A stretch of 62,521 nt of DNA, from the NCBI RefSeq assembly GCF_008386585.1, contig NZ_VUOB01000052.1:38643-101163 (forward strand). Reading direction: 5' to 3'. Source of the DNA: Solihabitans fulvus. Lineage in GTDB: Bacteria; Actinomycetota; Actinomycetes; Mycobacteriales; Pseudonocardiaceae. The notes below the pieces were generated by a model. That model was not told the DNA's origin, ran no database searches, and saw only the letters and a list, made by a program, of their open reading frames with translations. The stretch's first letter is position 1; each line of letters opens with the position of its first letter. Below are positions 8,472 through 17,968 of this stretch, piece by piece. The position numbers and the translations under genes were made by a program.

Positions 8472-9332
8472 CTAGGTGCGTTCGCCGATCGTGTAGTGCA
8501 CGTCGGTGTCCCAGGTGAGGCAGCCGTTGGGCCCGCTGATCTCGGCCAGTGCGGTGAACGTGGCGTGCCTCGCCGGCTCGAGCGACTCCTCGGGGATCTG
8601 TTCCCACACCAGGCGTTGGCCGTGCGACCAGCCGAACGCCCACCAGTCCTCGGCCGAGGCGAACCTGGTCCGGTGTCGCTCGGTGACCGTGCGGACGGAG
8701 CCGAAGCCGGCGTCGCGCAGCGCGGCCTCCCAGGCCGGCACGCCCCGGATCGGCGCGTCCTGGTTGATCGCCTGCGGCAGGAACGCGTCGGGCGGCAGAT
8801 ACGCCACCACAGCCCCGAAAACGGGCTGCCAGCGGGCGTCGGCGTCGGCGCGTCCCAGGGTGCTCAGCGCGAACGACCCGCCCGGCCGCAGCATCCGGTG
8901 CGCGCCGGCCACCGCGGCCGCCGGGCTCGGCAGGAACGACATGACGTGGCCGCAGGTGACCGTGTCGAAGCTGCCTTCGGGGAAGTCGGGCCGCTCGGCG
9001 TCGCCGAGCCCGAGCCGCACCTGGCTCAACCCGCGCTCGGCGACCTCGGCGCTGGTGCGGTCGAGCATGGTCGGCGAGATGTCGATGCCGACGACCCGGC
9101 CGGTCGGGCCGACCGCGTCGGCGGCGGGGAACAGGCACGCGCCCCGGCCGAAACCGAGGTCCAGCACCCGTTGGCCCGGCTTGATCTCGGCGAGTTCGAC
9201 GAGCCGCGTGCCGTGCGGGGAGAAGAATTCCACGCCGACGCGGTCGTAGGTCGGCGCTGCCCGGTCGAAGAGCTCGGCGACGTGGCGCTTGAGCGTCGCA
9301 GTCCGCTGGCCGTCGGGGGGAGGGGCGCTCAT
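8472..9332 (-). CDS. Class I SAM-dependent methyltransferase (UbiE-like)
   Basis: This 286-aa protein has the Rossmann methyltransferase signature: motif I VLDLGFGRGACLF near residue 56, the acidic end of beta-2 in VVGIDISPTML, a GDAERPDFPEGSFDTVTC segment and the post-motif MLRPGGSFALST. The fold resembles UbiE/Methyltransf_11 enzymes that methylate small molecules. The C-terminal half, including FGWSHGQRLVWEQIP, is not one I can tie to a substrate. The glycine-rich loop is GFGRGA rather than GCGTG, within family variation. The ribosome binding site before ATG 9332 is weak (GGGGCAGAATCC). It sits between regulators 3 and 2, all on the minus strand, which suggests but does not prove that a regulator controls it. 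Confidence 0.9.
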   Translation of the reverse strand: MSAPPPDGQRTATLKRHVAELFDRAAPTYDRVGVEFFSPHGTRLVELAEIKPGQRVLDLGFGRGACLFPAADAVGPTGRVVGIDISPTMLDRTSAEVAERGLSQVRLGLGDAERPDFPEGSFDTVTCGHVMSFLPSPAAAVAGAHRMLRPGGSFALSTLGRADADARWQPVFGAVVAYLPPDAFLPQAINQDAPIRGVPAWEAALRDAGFGSVRTVTERHRTRFASAEDWWAFGWSHGQRLVWEQIPEESLEPARHATFTALAEISGPNGCLTWDTDVHYTIGERT

Positions 9333-9454
9333 GGCTGGATTCTGCCCCGGGGTCCAGGAATCAAACCCGCTTTGTTTCGTTGTTCACGCAGCTACGGCGC
9401 TCGCGGACACCCTTCGTTGCCCTAAGAAACCCGTATTGGTCGCTAGCACGGACC

Positions 9455-12238
9455 TCAAGCTGTGTCGAGATCCTGAGAGCGTTCTCGCAACTCCTGGGTC
9501 ACCCGCTCGACCTCGGCCGTGCGGTGCTGGGCTCGGTACAGGTCCAGCGCCTGCCGCAGCGCCTGATCGGCCTCCGCGCGCCTGCCGAGCGCGGCGAGCA
9601 CCTCGGCCAGCCGGGACAGCGTGTCCGCCTCGCCGTAGCTGTTGCCGATCGTGCGCCGCAGCGCGACGGCGTGCCGGTAGTGGCTGAGCGCCTCCTCGTG
9701 CCGGCCCGCCCGATGCGCGAGGTACCCGAGGCTGTCCAGGGTCGCGCCCTCCAGGCTCTGCTCGCCCTCCTGCCGGCACAGCGCGAGCGCCTGCTCGCAG
9801 TGCCGCAGCGCCTCGTCGTGCCGGCCGAGCCTGCCGTACAGCCAGCCCAACGCGTTGAGCGCCGCCGCCTCCCAGATCGGGTTGCGCAGCAACCGGAACA
9901 GCCGCAGCGCCTCGCTGGTGTGCGGCAGCGCCAGCTCGTCCTCGCCCTGCTGCTCCCACGTCCACGCCAGCGTGCCGTGCGCGTGCGCCTGGCCGAGCAC
10001 GTCGCCGGCCTGCTCGGCCAGCGCAAGCGCTTGCTGGAGCTGGTCGACGGCCTCGGCGTAGTTGCCGGCACGCGCGCAGGCGTGGCCGAGGAACCGGTGC
10101 GCCTCGGCGTACCGAGTCGGGTCGCCGAGCTGCCGCATCGCCTCGAGCGCGGCCCGCCGTGCCTCGAGATGGTCCTGGTGGTGGCCGCGTCGGATGTGGA
10201 AGTTGTCCGTCGACCACACCAGCCGCGCCACCGCCGGGTGCCAGCCGCGCTGCGCGGCCAGCCGCCGCACCGCCACGAGGCACGGGTACTCGGTGTCGAA
10301 CCAGGCCAACGCGGCGAGCTGATCCGGCAGCGTCCTCGGCTCCGTGCCGGCGACCGGCTCGCCGAGGTCGATCGGCGGCCGGTTCGGGTCGAGCAGCCGT
10401 TCGCCCGAGTGCGCGGTGCGCAGGTAGTAGTCGACCAGCCGCGCCACCGGATCGTCCTGTTCGGCACCCGCCTCGCGGTCGGTGGCCATGGCGTGCCGCC
10501 ACAACAGGTCGTGGAACCGGTAGCGGCCAGCGGTCGGCTCCTGCACCAGGTTGACGTCGGTCAGCTCGCCGAGCAGCCGGTCGGCGTCCGCGTGGCCGAT
10601 GCCGCCGAGCGCGGCGGCGGCGTGCGCGTCGAAGTCCGGGCCGGGATGCCGGCCGAGCAGCCGGAACAGGCGTTGCTGGGCCGCGTCGAGATGCTGGTAG
10701 GACAACGAGAACGCCGCGGCGACGCTGCGGTCCTCGGTGGCCAGCTCGCCAAGCCGCCTGCCGTCCTCGGCCAGCCTGCGCAGCAGGTGCGCGACCGTCC
10801 AGGCCGGCCGGGTGCGCAGCCGGGCCGCCGCGATGCGGATCGCCAACGGCAGGTAGCCGCACAGCCGCAGCACCTCCTCGACGGCCTCGCGCTCGGCGTC
10901 CGGGCGCTCGTCCCGCACGACCTGCCGGAACAGCGCGACCGCGTCCGCCAGTGGCAGCACGTCCAGCGACAGCGTCCGCGCCGCGTCGAGGTCGGCGAGC
11001 CTGCGGCGGCTGGTCACCAGCACCAGGGACGCGGAGGTGCCGGGCAGCAGCGGCCGCACCTGCGCCGCGTCGGCCGCGTTGTCCAGCACCACCAACACCT
11101 TCCGGCCGGCCAGCTCGGCCCGCCACAGCGCCGACCGCTGGTCAACGGCCGCCGGGATCTCCCTGCCGGCGACGCCGAGCGCCCGCAGCAGCGTGTCCAG
11201 CGCGTCCGCCGGATCGGTGGCGTCCTGGTCCGGGGTGTGCCCGTGCAGGTCGATGAACAGCTGCGCGTCGGGGTAGCGGCCGACCAGCCGGTGCGCGGTG
11301 TGCACGGCGAGCGCGGTCTTGCCGATGCCCGCCATGCCGTCGATCGCCTCGATGACCACCGTGCCGCCACCGTGCCCGGCCGGCAGCGCGGCGAGCAGCC
11401 GCCGCAGCTCCTCGTCCCGGCCGGTGAAGTCGATGAGGTCGCCGGGCAGGTCGTTGCGGGTGCCCGGCCGTGCCCTCGGCGCCGGCGCGGCGAGGGCCGG
11501 GTCGGCGCGCAGGATCCGTTGGCGCAGCTCGTGCAGCTCGGGGCTCGGGTCGATGCCGAGCTCGTCCGCCAGGGTCCTGCGGACGTCCTCGAACACGGCG
11601 AGCGCGTCGTCGCGGCTGCCCGACCGGTGCAGCGCGAGCATCAGCTGGCCGCGTGGCCTGGCGCGCAACGGTTGCGCGACCACGAGATCACGCAGCTCCG
11701 GCAGGATCTCGCCGTGCCGGCCGAGGTCGAGTTCGACGGCGATCCGCTCCTCGACGGCGACCAGGTGCTCCTCGGCGAGCCTGGCCGCGTCCGCCGCGAA
11801 GTGCGATCCCGGCGCGTCGGCCAGCGGCGCCCCCCGCCACGCCCCGATGGCCGACCGGTACTCCTTGGCGGCCTCGTCCAACCGGTCGGCGGACGCCGCG
11901 GTCCTGGCTCGCTGCACGTGCTCGCGGAACACGTCGAGGTCCAGTTCACCCGGTTCGACGTCGAGCCGGTAGCCGGTGGCGAACACGATCCGCCTGCCGG
12001 CGCCGTCCTCGACCGAGTCGAGCGCGCGCCGCAGCCGCGACACGCACGCCTGTAACGCGGTGGTCGTGTCGCCGGGCGGCGCGTCGCCCCAGATCGCGTC
12101 GATGAGCTGCTCGACCGGCACGACCCGGTTGGCCCGCAACAACAGCGCGACGAGCACGGCGAGCTGCCGCGCCCCGACCACCCGCGCGGAGCCGAGGGAG
12201 CCCGACACCTGGACCGGTCCAAGGATCCGAAACTCCAC
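9455..12238 (-). CDS. AfsR-like SARP/NB-ARC/TPR transcriptional regulator 3
   Basis: This 927-aa regulator has a winged helix starting VEFRILGPVQVSG and a BTAD domain to about 240. The NB-ARC ATPase has P-loop GMAGIGKTA near 303, Walker B KVLVVLDNAADAAQ, LPLAIRIAAARLRTRPAW and FHDLLWRHA near 574. TPRs of 40 residues such as RHDEALRHCEQALALCR follow. GTG 12238 follows GGAGG with a 5-base gap and lines up with the first residue of the paralogues. The divergent F420-dependent oxidoreductase starts 152 bases away and shares the intergenic control region, making it a plausible direct target. The C-terminus resembles regulator 2 more than regulators 1, 4 and 5. Confidence 0.95.
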   Translation of the reverse strand: MEFRILGPVQVSGSLGSARVVGARQLAVLVALLLRANRVVPVEQLIDAIWGDAPPGDTTTALQACVSRLRRALDSVEDGAGRRIVFATGYRLDVEPGELDLDVFREHVQRARTAASADRLDEAAKEYRSAIGAWRGAPLADAPGSHFAADAARLAEEHLVAVEERIAVELDLGRHGEILPELRDLVVAQPLRARPRGQLMLALHRSGSRDDALAVFEDVRRTLADELGIDPSPELHELRQRILRADPALAAPAPRARPGTRNDLPGDLIDFTGRDEELRRLLAALPAGHGGGTVVIEAIDGMAGIGKTALAVHTAHRLVGRYPDAQLFIDLHGHTPDQDATDPADALDTLLRALGVAGREIPAAVDQRSALWRAELAGRKVLVVLDNAADAAQVRPLLPGTSASLVLVTSRRRLADLDAARTLSLDVLPLADAVALFRQVVRDERPDAEREAVEEVLRLCGYLPLAIRIAAARLRTRPAWTVAHLLRRLAEDGRRLGELATEDRSVAAAFSLSYQHLDAAQQRLFRLLGRHPGPDFDAHAAAALGGIGHADADRLLGELTDVNLVQEPTAGRYRFHDLLWRHAMATDREAGAEQDDPVARLVDYYLRTAHSGERLLDPNRPPIDLGEPVAGTEPRTLPDQLAALAWFDTEYPCLVAVRRLAAQRGWHPAVARLVWSTDNFHIRRGHHQDHLEARRAALEAMRQLGDPTRYAEAHRFLGHACARAGNYAEAVDQLQQALALAEQAGDVLGQAHAHGTLAWTWEQQGEDELALPHTSEALRLFRLLRNPIWEAAALNALGWLYGRLGRHDEALRHCEQALALCRQEGEQSLEGATLDSLGYLAHRAGRHEEALSHYRHAVALRRTIGNSYGEADTLSRLAEVLAALGRRAEADQALRQALDLYRAQHRTAEVERVTQELRERSQDLDTA

Positions 12239-12266
12239 GTCCGCCTCCAGCCGACGACCAGCCGGC

Positions 12267-12272
12267 ACTGTA
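12267..12272 (-). promoter_or_regulatory. Candidate -10 element of regulator 3
   Basis: Minus-strand TACAGT followed by G, 29 bases before GTG 12238. Here the hexamer is framed by GCCGGC on both sides, giving a palindrome over the promoter that could be an operator. Confidence 0.45.
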
Positions 12273-12390
12273 GCCGGCAATGCCCGGTCGGTCGGGTGTT
12301 CTCCGTGGAGGTGCACACCGATGGTGCAACGGCCCGACGGGCCACCGAATCCGGTCGAACAACCGTCAAATGATCACTAGCGTCACGTTG

Positions 12391-13335
12391 GTGACCAACG
12401 ATCTGCGGCTTCGCATCTTCACCGATCCCCACCAGGGCGCCACCTACGACGACGTGCTCAGGGCGGCCCGGTGCGCGGAGGCGGCCGGCTACGACGCGTT
12501 CTTTCGGTCGGACCACTACCTGCGGATCACGCCAGGAGACGGGCTGCCCGGCCCGACCGATGCGTGGATCACGCTGGCGGGCCTGGCCAGGGACACCGCC
12601 ACCATCCGGCTCGGCACGCTGGTCACGGCCGCGACCTTCCGCCACCCCGGCCCGCTGGCCATCGCCGTCGCCCAGGTCGACCAGATGTCCGGCGGTCGAG
12701 TGGAGTTCGGCCTCGGCACCGGCTGGTTCGAGGCCGAGCACGCCGCGTACGGCATCCCGTTTCCTGACCTGGGGGAGCGGTTCGACCGGTTCGCCGAGCA
12801 GCTGGAGATCATCACCGGTTTGTGGCGGACCCCGGTCGGCCAGTCGTATTCCTTCCAGGGCAAGCACTACACGCTGACCGACTCGCCCGCGCTGCCCAAG
12901 CCACTCCAGCCAACGGGGCCGCCGGTGCTGGTCGGCGGTGGTGGCCGCAGGCGCACTCCCGCGCTGGCCGCCAGGTTCGCCGACGAGTTCAACCTCCCGT
13001 TCGTCGACCAGGACACGGCGTCGGCGCAGTTCGCCAGGGTGGACGAGGCGTGCGCCGCGATCGGCCGCGACCCGTTGGGACTGCCCAAGTCCGTCGCCCT
13101 GGTGCTGTGCGTCGGCCGGACCGAGGCGGAGATCGCGCGGCGGGCCGAGGCGATCGGCCGGGATGTCGGCGAGCTTCGTGCCGTCGGCCTCGCCGGCACG
13201 CCGAACGAGGTGGTCGATCTCGTGGGCCGCTGGCGGGAGCGCACCGGGATCAGCCGGCTCTACCTGGAGACGCTCGACCTGCACGACCTCGATCACCTCG
13301 AGCTGGTCGCCGCCGACATCGTGCCCCAACTCTAG
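12391..13335 (+). CDS. LLM-class F420-dependent oxidoreductase
   Basis: This 314-aa protein belongs to the luciferase-like monooxygenase fold that uses coenzyme F420. The N-terminus LRIFTDPHQGATYDD and AGYDAFFRSDHYLRI, followed by FGLGTGWFEAEHAAYGIPFP and LVGGGGRRRTPALAARFADEFN, match the Rv1855c-type subfamily. Substrates of this subfamily are mostly unknown. GTG 12391 is preferred because the conserved N-terminus begins there and because a TAGCGT hexamer (12378-12383) stands 7 bases before it, as for leaderless actinobacterial genes. ATG 12370 is the alternative and has no ribosome binding site either. It is divergent from regulator 3. Confidence 0.88.
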   Translation: MTNDLRLRIFTDPHQGATYDDVLRAARCAEAAGYDAFFRSDHYLRITPGDGLPGPTDAWITLAGLARDTATIRLGTLVTAATFRHPGPLAIAVAQVDQMSGGRVEFGLGTGWFEAEHAAYGIPFPDLGERFDRFAEQLEIITGLWRTPVGQSYSFQGKHYTLTDSPALPKPLQPTGPPVLVGGGGRRRTPALAARFADEFNLPFVDQDTASAQFARVDEACAAIGRDPLGLPKSVALVLCVGRTEAEIARRAEAIGRDVGELRAVGLAGTPNEVVDLVGRWRERTGISRLYLETLDLHDLDHLELVAADIVPQL

Positions 13336-13387
13336 GCACCGGTCGAGGACGTCGGCGAACCGCCGGCGTCCTCGACCCAGCCAGCCC

Positions 13388-14566
13388 CTACGGCGCGCGG
13401 AACGCCGTCATCTCGTCCTCCGTGCGCGGGATCCACGGCGGCGCGCTCTGCTCGGTGTTGACGCCCTTCTCGATCACCGCCATGTTGTGGTGCACGTGGA
13501 CCGACGTCACCGCCAGGTCGGTCGCGGACGGCTCGGCGTCGCCGTTGCGCACGAACTCCCGGTGGTTGAGCCCGTCCACCAACGACTTGACCAGGTTCAT
13601 CGACGTGTCCGGCCGGTCCAGCTCGGTGCTGCTGCCGCCCCAGCCCGGCCAGTAGGACGTCTGCGTGTCCTCGATGACGTAGAGGCCGCCGGGCCGCACG
13701 TGCGGGAACAGCGCGTGGAACGACGTGATGACGTGCTCGTTGAGGTGGCTGCCGTCGTCGATGATGATGTCGAACGGCCCGAGCGACGCGCCGAGCGAGT
13801 CGAGCAGCGCCGCGTCTGACTGGTCGCCGACGATGGTCCGCAGCCGTGGCTCGTCGATGCCGGTCTTCTCGTGGATGTCCATGCCGTACACCAGACCGCG
13901 CCGGAAGTAGTGCTTCCACATCCGCAGCGACGCGCCGCCCGCCTGCGGGTCGCCGTAGCCGCCGATGCCGATCTCCAGGATCTTCACCCTGGCGTCCCGG
14001 TACGGCGCGAAGTAGCGCTCGTAGTTCGGCGTGTACCAGTGGCTGCCCCATTTGTCGGACTGGAACCGCACCGCGAGTTCGGTCAGGTCGGCGGGCCGCC
14101 CGGACACGGCGCCGACGAGCTGGTTGGCCGCGAGGACCCCGAGCGACACCCGCCGGTTCGCCGCGTCCGCCTCGGCCGCGCCGGGGCCAGGCACGTGCTC
14201 GACTACGAGTTCCCGGCTCGCGTCGTGCCGGCCGGCCGGTCCGAACACGGCCCGCAGCAGCTCCACCAGGTTCTGCCGGATCAGCACCGGCGCTTCGGCG
14301 TCCCCACCGACCGCGACCTCGGCCTTTCCCGCGCCCAGCGTGATGGCGAAGCCGAGCCGCCGGTCCGCGAACCCGAGGTCCAGCGCGACGGTGACCGGGT
14401 CGGGTGGCTCGGGGCGCAGCCTGGCTCTTGCCGCGATCTCGCGAAGGACCGCGACGGCGACGCGTTCCGGGTCGAGTCCGGCGATCGCGGCGGAGGCCTC
14501 CGCGTCGGACCGCTCGGCGATGTCGAGCAGGTCGGCGACCAGAACGTCATCCCCGGCCAGGGTCAT
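13388..14566 (-). CDS. MycE-like sugar O-methyltransferase
   Basis: This 392-aa protein has the two-part layout of the mycinamicin/tylosin sugar methyltransferases MycE and TylE. An N-terminal helical domain of about 170 residues is followed by a SAM-binding domain beginning DKWGSHWYTPNYERYFAPYRD. Conserved segments are ILEIGIGGYGDPQAGG (SAM loop), YGMDIHEKTG and FDIIIDDGSHLNEHV (the Asp-Asp-Gly region that binds Mg2+ and hydroxyls in MycE), and YVIEDTQTSYWPGWGG. MycE-type enzymes O-methylate deoxysugars on natural products. No glycosyltransferase or polyketide gene is nearby, so the acceptor is unknown. GAGGAGA lies 5 bases before ATG 14566. The upstream regulator 4 gene ends only 10 bases earlier, so the two form an operon. 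Confidence 0.88.
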   Translation of the reverse strand: MTLAGDDVLVADLLDIAERSDAEASAAIAGLDPERVAVAVLREIAARARLRPEPPDPVTVALDLGFADRRLGFAITLGAGKAEVAVGGDAEAPVLIRQNLVELLRAVFGPAGRHDASRELVVEHVPGPGAAEADAANRRVSLGVLAANQLVGAVSGRPADLTELAVRFQSDKWGSHWYTPNYERYFAPYRDARVKILEIGIGGYGDPQAGGASLRMWKHYFRRGLVYGMDIHEKTGIDEPRLRTIVGDQSDAALLDSLGASLGPFDIIIDDGSHLNEHVITSFHALFPHVRPGGLYVIEDTQTSYWPGWGGSSTELDRPDTSMNLVKSLVDGLNHREFVRNGDAEPSATDLAVTSVHVHHNMAVIEKGVNTEQSAPPWIPRTEDEMTAFRAP

Positions 14567-14576
14567 GGTGTTCTCC

Positions 14577-17500
14577 TCACGGCTGCTGCGTTTCGAGGTG
14601 CGCCCGGACCTCGTCCGCCTGGGGCACACCGAGTTCCGTGTAGATGATCAAGGATTTTCGCCAGTGCTCGCTAGCGCCGACCGGGTCGGTGAGTCGCAGA
14701 ACACCCGCGATGCCGTTGTGTGCGCGGGCCTCCTGGTAGCGGTCGTGCACCTGCTGCGCCAGCCGGAGCGCGCCCTCGAAGGCGAGCCGGGACCGCTCGG
14801 TGTCGCCCGCCGCGCCGTGCGTCTCGGCGAGATCGTTGAGCATCTCGCACTCGGCCCCTGGGTCGACCAGTTCGCGGATGCCGGCGAGGGCCTGCTCGTG
14901 GTGCTGGACGGCCAGCTCGTACTGTCCCGACTCGCGTTCGACGTTGCCGAGATTGGTCAGTGTCGTTGCCACGCCCCACCGATCCCCGAACTCGTGGCGC
15001 AGCGCGAGGGCGCGTTGGACGTGGTCGAGCGCCCTGACCTGGTCGCCGAGCGCCCGATAGATGTGGCCGAGATCGTTGAGCACGTGTCCCTCGCCCTGCC
15101 GGTGGCCGACCTGCCGCAGTGCCGCGAGCGCGCGCAGCTGGCAGTCCAACGCCTCGTCGTGCCGCCCCAGCCGGAAGTAGGCGGTCCCCAGGTTGGCCAG
15201 CGTGAAACCGAGCAGCAGCGGGTCGTCGATGTCCTCGGCCACCGCGATCGCGAGCTGGAAGTATTCCAGCGCCTCGGTGTACCGCCCGAGCACCCGGTGC
15301 AGCAGCGCGATGTTGTTGAGCAGGTTGCCCTCGCTGAGTCGGTCGCCCAACTTGCGGAAGTAGCCGAGGCTCTGGGTGCTGTGGTCGATCGCCTCGGCGT
15401 ACTGGCCGGACTGGCGGTAGGCCACGCCGAGCTGCCTGTGCATCTCGCCCTGCCCGGTCAGGTCGCCGAGCTGCCGTGCGGCTGCGAGGCCGCGCGTGCA
15501 GTTGTCGATCCACGGCCGAAGGTCGCCGCGCCGTTGGGCGTAGTGCCCGAGGACCTTGGTGAGCTGCCAGGTGTGCGTGAGCCAGCCGTTGTCGGCGGCG
15601 TAGGGGACGGCGGCGAGCAGGCCGGCGTGCTCGGCCTCCATCCAGGAGTTCGCCCGGTCGAAGTCGGGCAGGTCGGGAACGTGCTTCGGCGGGTGCGCGA
15701 GGTTGATCGCGATCACCGCGGCACCGGGGTTGAACCGTCCGGTGGCGAGCCTTGTGGTGTAGAGGTAGTAGTCCAACAGGCCGGTGACGGCCTCGCGCCG
15801 GTCGGTCTCCGCGTCGGTGGCGACGGCGGTGCTGTTGGCGTGCTGGCGGAGCAGGTCGTGGAACCGGTACCGGCCGGGGGCGTGCTGTTCCAGCAGGTGC
15901 ATGTCCACGAGGTCTTCCAACAGCTGGTCCGTCTCGGCCAGGCCGGCGCCGGTCAGCGCGGCGGCGGCGTAGGCGTCGAAGTCGGGGCCGGGCACCAGCC
16001 CGAGCAGCCGGAACAGCCGCTGCTGCGCGGCGGTGAGGTGTTCGTAGGACAGCGTGAACGCCGAGGCGACGCTGCGGTCCCCGGTGGTCAGCTCAGTGAG
16101 CCGCCGCTGTCCCTCGCGCAGCCGCTGCACCAGGTGGGCCGCGGTCCAGGACGCGCGGGTGCGCAGCCGCGCGGCGGCGATCCGGATCGCCAACGGCAGA
16201 TATCCGCACAGCGCAACGAGTTCGGCGGCCGCGGCTGGCTCGTCCGCGAGCCTGCGCTCCCCGGCGATCCGCGCGAACAGCGCGAGCGCGTCGGCCGACG
16301 GCAGCACGTCCAGGGACAGGGTCCTGGTGGTGTCGAGGTCGGCCAGCCGCCGCCGGCTGGTGATCAGCGCGAGGCAGCCGGACGCGCCGGGCAGCAGCGG
16401 CTGGATCTGGGCCGCGTTGGCCGCGTTGTCCAACACCACCAGGGCGCGCCGCTCGGCGAGTTCGGCCCGCCACAGCGCCGATCTGGCGTCCAGGTCCTGC
16501 GGGATCTTCTCGCCGGGCACGCCGACGGCACGCAGCAGCGCGTCAAGCGCGGTGATCGGCTCGGTGGCCTGGTGGTCGGGGGTGTGGCCGTGCAGGTCGA
16601 TGAACAGCTGGGCGTCGGGATAGCGGTCGGCGAGCTGGTGTGCCGCGTGCACGGCCAACGTGGTCTTGCCGACCCCGGCCATCCCGTCGATGGCCTCGAT
16701 CACCACGGCGGCGCCCGCCGTGGTGTCGGTGGGGAGCGCGGCGAGCAGGCGCGCCATCTCCCGTTCCCGGCCGGTGAAGTCGATGATGTCGCGGGGAAGG
16801 TCGTTGCGCCGCACCGCGGTCGCGGCAGGCCGCGGGTTGGTCAGCTCGGGGTCGCGGGCCAGGATCTTCCTGTGCAGCTCCGTCAGTTCGGCGCCGGGGT
16901 CGACACCGAGTTCCTCGACCAGGGCCGTCCGGATGTCCTGGAACGCCTGGAGCGCCTCGGCGTGCCGCCCCGAGCGGTGCAGGGCCAGCATCAGGTTGCC
17001 GCGCAGGCGTTCCCGCAACGGGTGCTCGGCGGCGAGGTCGTGCAGCTCGGCGACGAGTTCGGCGTGCCGGCCGAGCGTCAGGTCCGCGTCGATGCGCTCC
17101 TCAAGCGCGGCAAGGCGTTCCTCGTCGAGACGGGCGGCCTGCGTCCTGACCGGTCGGCTCGCGACGCCCGTGTAGGCGGGCCCCCGCCACAGCTTGAGCG
17201 CGGACCGGAGCTCCTCGCCGGCGATGGCGGGGTCGCCGGCGGCGCGGGCGCGCTGCACGTGGTCGCGGAACTCCTGGAGGTCCAGCTCGCCCGGCTCGAC
17301 GCGCAGCCGATAGCCGGAGGTGAAGGCGATGCGCTGATCGGCGCCGGGCTCCGCGGCCGACAGGGTCCGCCTGAGCCGGAAGACGTAGGTCTGGAGCGCG
17401 GCGGAGGCGTGCGCAGGCGGGGCGTCCGCCCAGACGGCGTCGGTGAGCTGGTCGACCGACACCACGCGGTTCGCGTGCAGCAGCAGGGTCGACAGCAACG

Positions 17501-17579
17501 CGAGTTGCCGCGATCCGGCCAGGTGCGCCGGCCCGTTGACCCCCGACACCTCGACCGGACCAAGGACCCGAAACTGCAT
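14577..17579 (-). CDS. AfsR-like SARP/NB-ARC/TPR transcriptional regulator 4
   Basis: This 1000-aa regulator is nearly the same length as regulator 1. Its domains are a winged helix (MQFRVLGPVEVSG), BTAD (LVEELGVDPGAEL), NB-ARC with P-loop GMAGVGKTT near 301, Walker B ALVVLDNAANAAQ and FHDLLRQHA near 573, then about seven TPRs. It ends YTELGVPQADEVRAHL, which matches regulator 1 (ELGFPQADEVRAEL) and points to a recent common origin. ATG 17579 follows GGGGGCGG. The stop codon is 10 bases from the start of the MycE-like methyltransferase, and the ribosome binding site of that gene overlaps the regulator's end, so the two are almost certainly expressed together. A regulator that carries its own methyltransferase in the transcript is unusual for this family. 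Confidence 0.95.
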   Translation of the reverse strand: MQFRVLGPVEVSGVNGPAHLAGSRQLALLSTLLLHANRVVSVDQLTDAVWADAPPAHASAALQTYVFRLRRTLSAAEPGADQRIAFTSGYRLRVEPGELDLQEFRDHVQRARAAGDPAIAGEELRSALKLWRGPAYTGVASRPVRTQAARLDEERLAALEERIDADLTLGRHAELVAELHDLAAEHPLRERLRGNLMLALHRSGRHAEALQAFQDIRTALVEELGVDPGAELTELHRKILARDPELTNPRPAATAVRRNDLPRDIIDFTGREREMARLLAALPTDTTAGAAVVIEAIDGMAGVGKTTLAVHAAHQLADRYPDAQLFIDLHGHTPDHQATEPITALDALLRAVGVPGEKIPQDLDARSALWRAELAERRALVVLDNAANAAQIQPLLPGASGCLALITSRRRLADLDTTRTLSLDVLPSADALALFARIAGERRLADEPAAAAELVALCGYLPLAIRIAAARLRTRASWTAAHLVQRLREGQRRLTELTTGDRSVASAFTLSYEHLTAAQQRLFRLLGLVPGPDFDAYAAAALTGAGLAETDQLLEDLVDMHLLEQHAPGRYRFHDLLRQHANSTAVATDAETDRREAVTGLLDYYLYTTRLATGRFNPGAAVIAINLAHPPKHVPDLPDFDRANSWMEAEHAGLLAAVPYAADNGWLTHTWQLTKVLGHYAQRRGDLRPWIDNCTRGLAAARQLGDLTGQGEMHRQLGVAYRQSGQYAEAIDHSTQSLGYFRKLGDRLSEGNLLNNIALLHRVLGRYTEALEYFQLAIAVAEDIDDPLLLGFTLANLGTAYFRLGRHDEALDCQLRALAALRQVGHRQGEGHVLNDLGHIYRALGDQVRALDHVQRALALRHEFGDRWGVATTLTNLGNVERESGQYELAVQHHEQALAGIRELVDPGAECEMLNDLAETHGAAGDTERSRLAFEGALRLAQQVHDRYQEARAHNGIAGVLRLTDPVGASEHWRKSLIIYTELGVPQADEVRAHLETQQP

Positions 17580-17968
17580 CGCCGCCCCCGGTGTGCGTGA
17601 CCCGGCGGGGCTGCGCCCCCCGGACGACAGGACTACCGGACCACTGTAGCGATGCGCGCGGCGCATGCGACGACGCGAGGTCGCCGGCCGATCACCGCGC
17701 GCGAACAACGCTGCCGACATCGAGGACCGGCCGGTCGGGCAGTCGGCCTCGTGCCGCATGGTGACATTCGGTGCTATTTCACCCACGACACCACGGACAC
17801 CGGGGAACTGCGGCAAATGCCATTCCCCGGACTCTGTCGGTGTTGTTGGTTAAGGTGTTGAACCGACTTGGCATGTCTTTGAGTCTGACTGTCGGCCTAA
17901 TCTGATTCACCGGGCAGTCGGGCGCGAACAATAATCCCGGCAAGATGAGAATCGTTGGAGGACAACGC
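17580..17968. other. Divergent intergenic region between regulator 4 and the XRE regulator
   Basis: No gene is supported in these 389 bases. The left part carries the regulator 4 promoter candidate. The right part is less GC-rich and holds the XRE gene's control region: a TAATCT hexamer at 17898-17903 is a possible -10, and GGTTAAGGTGTTGAACC near 17848 is an imperfect inverted repeat. Confidence 0.5.
17643..17648 (-). promoter_or_regulatory. Candidate -10 element of regulator 4
   Basis: Minus-strand TACAGT followed by GG, 64 bases before ATG 17579, within CTACAGTGG as for regulator 2. Confidence 0.45.
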
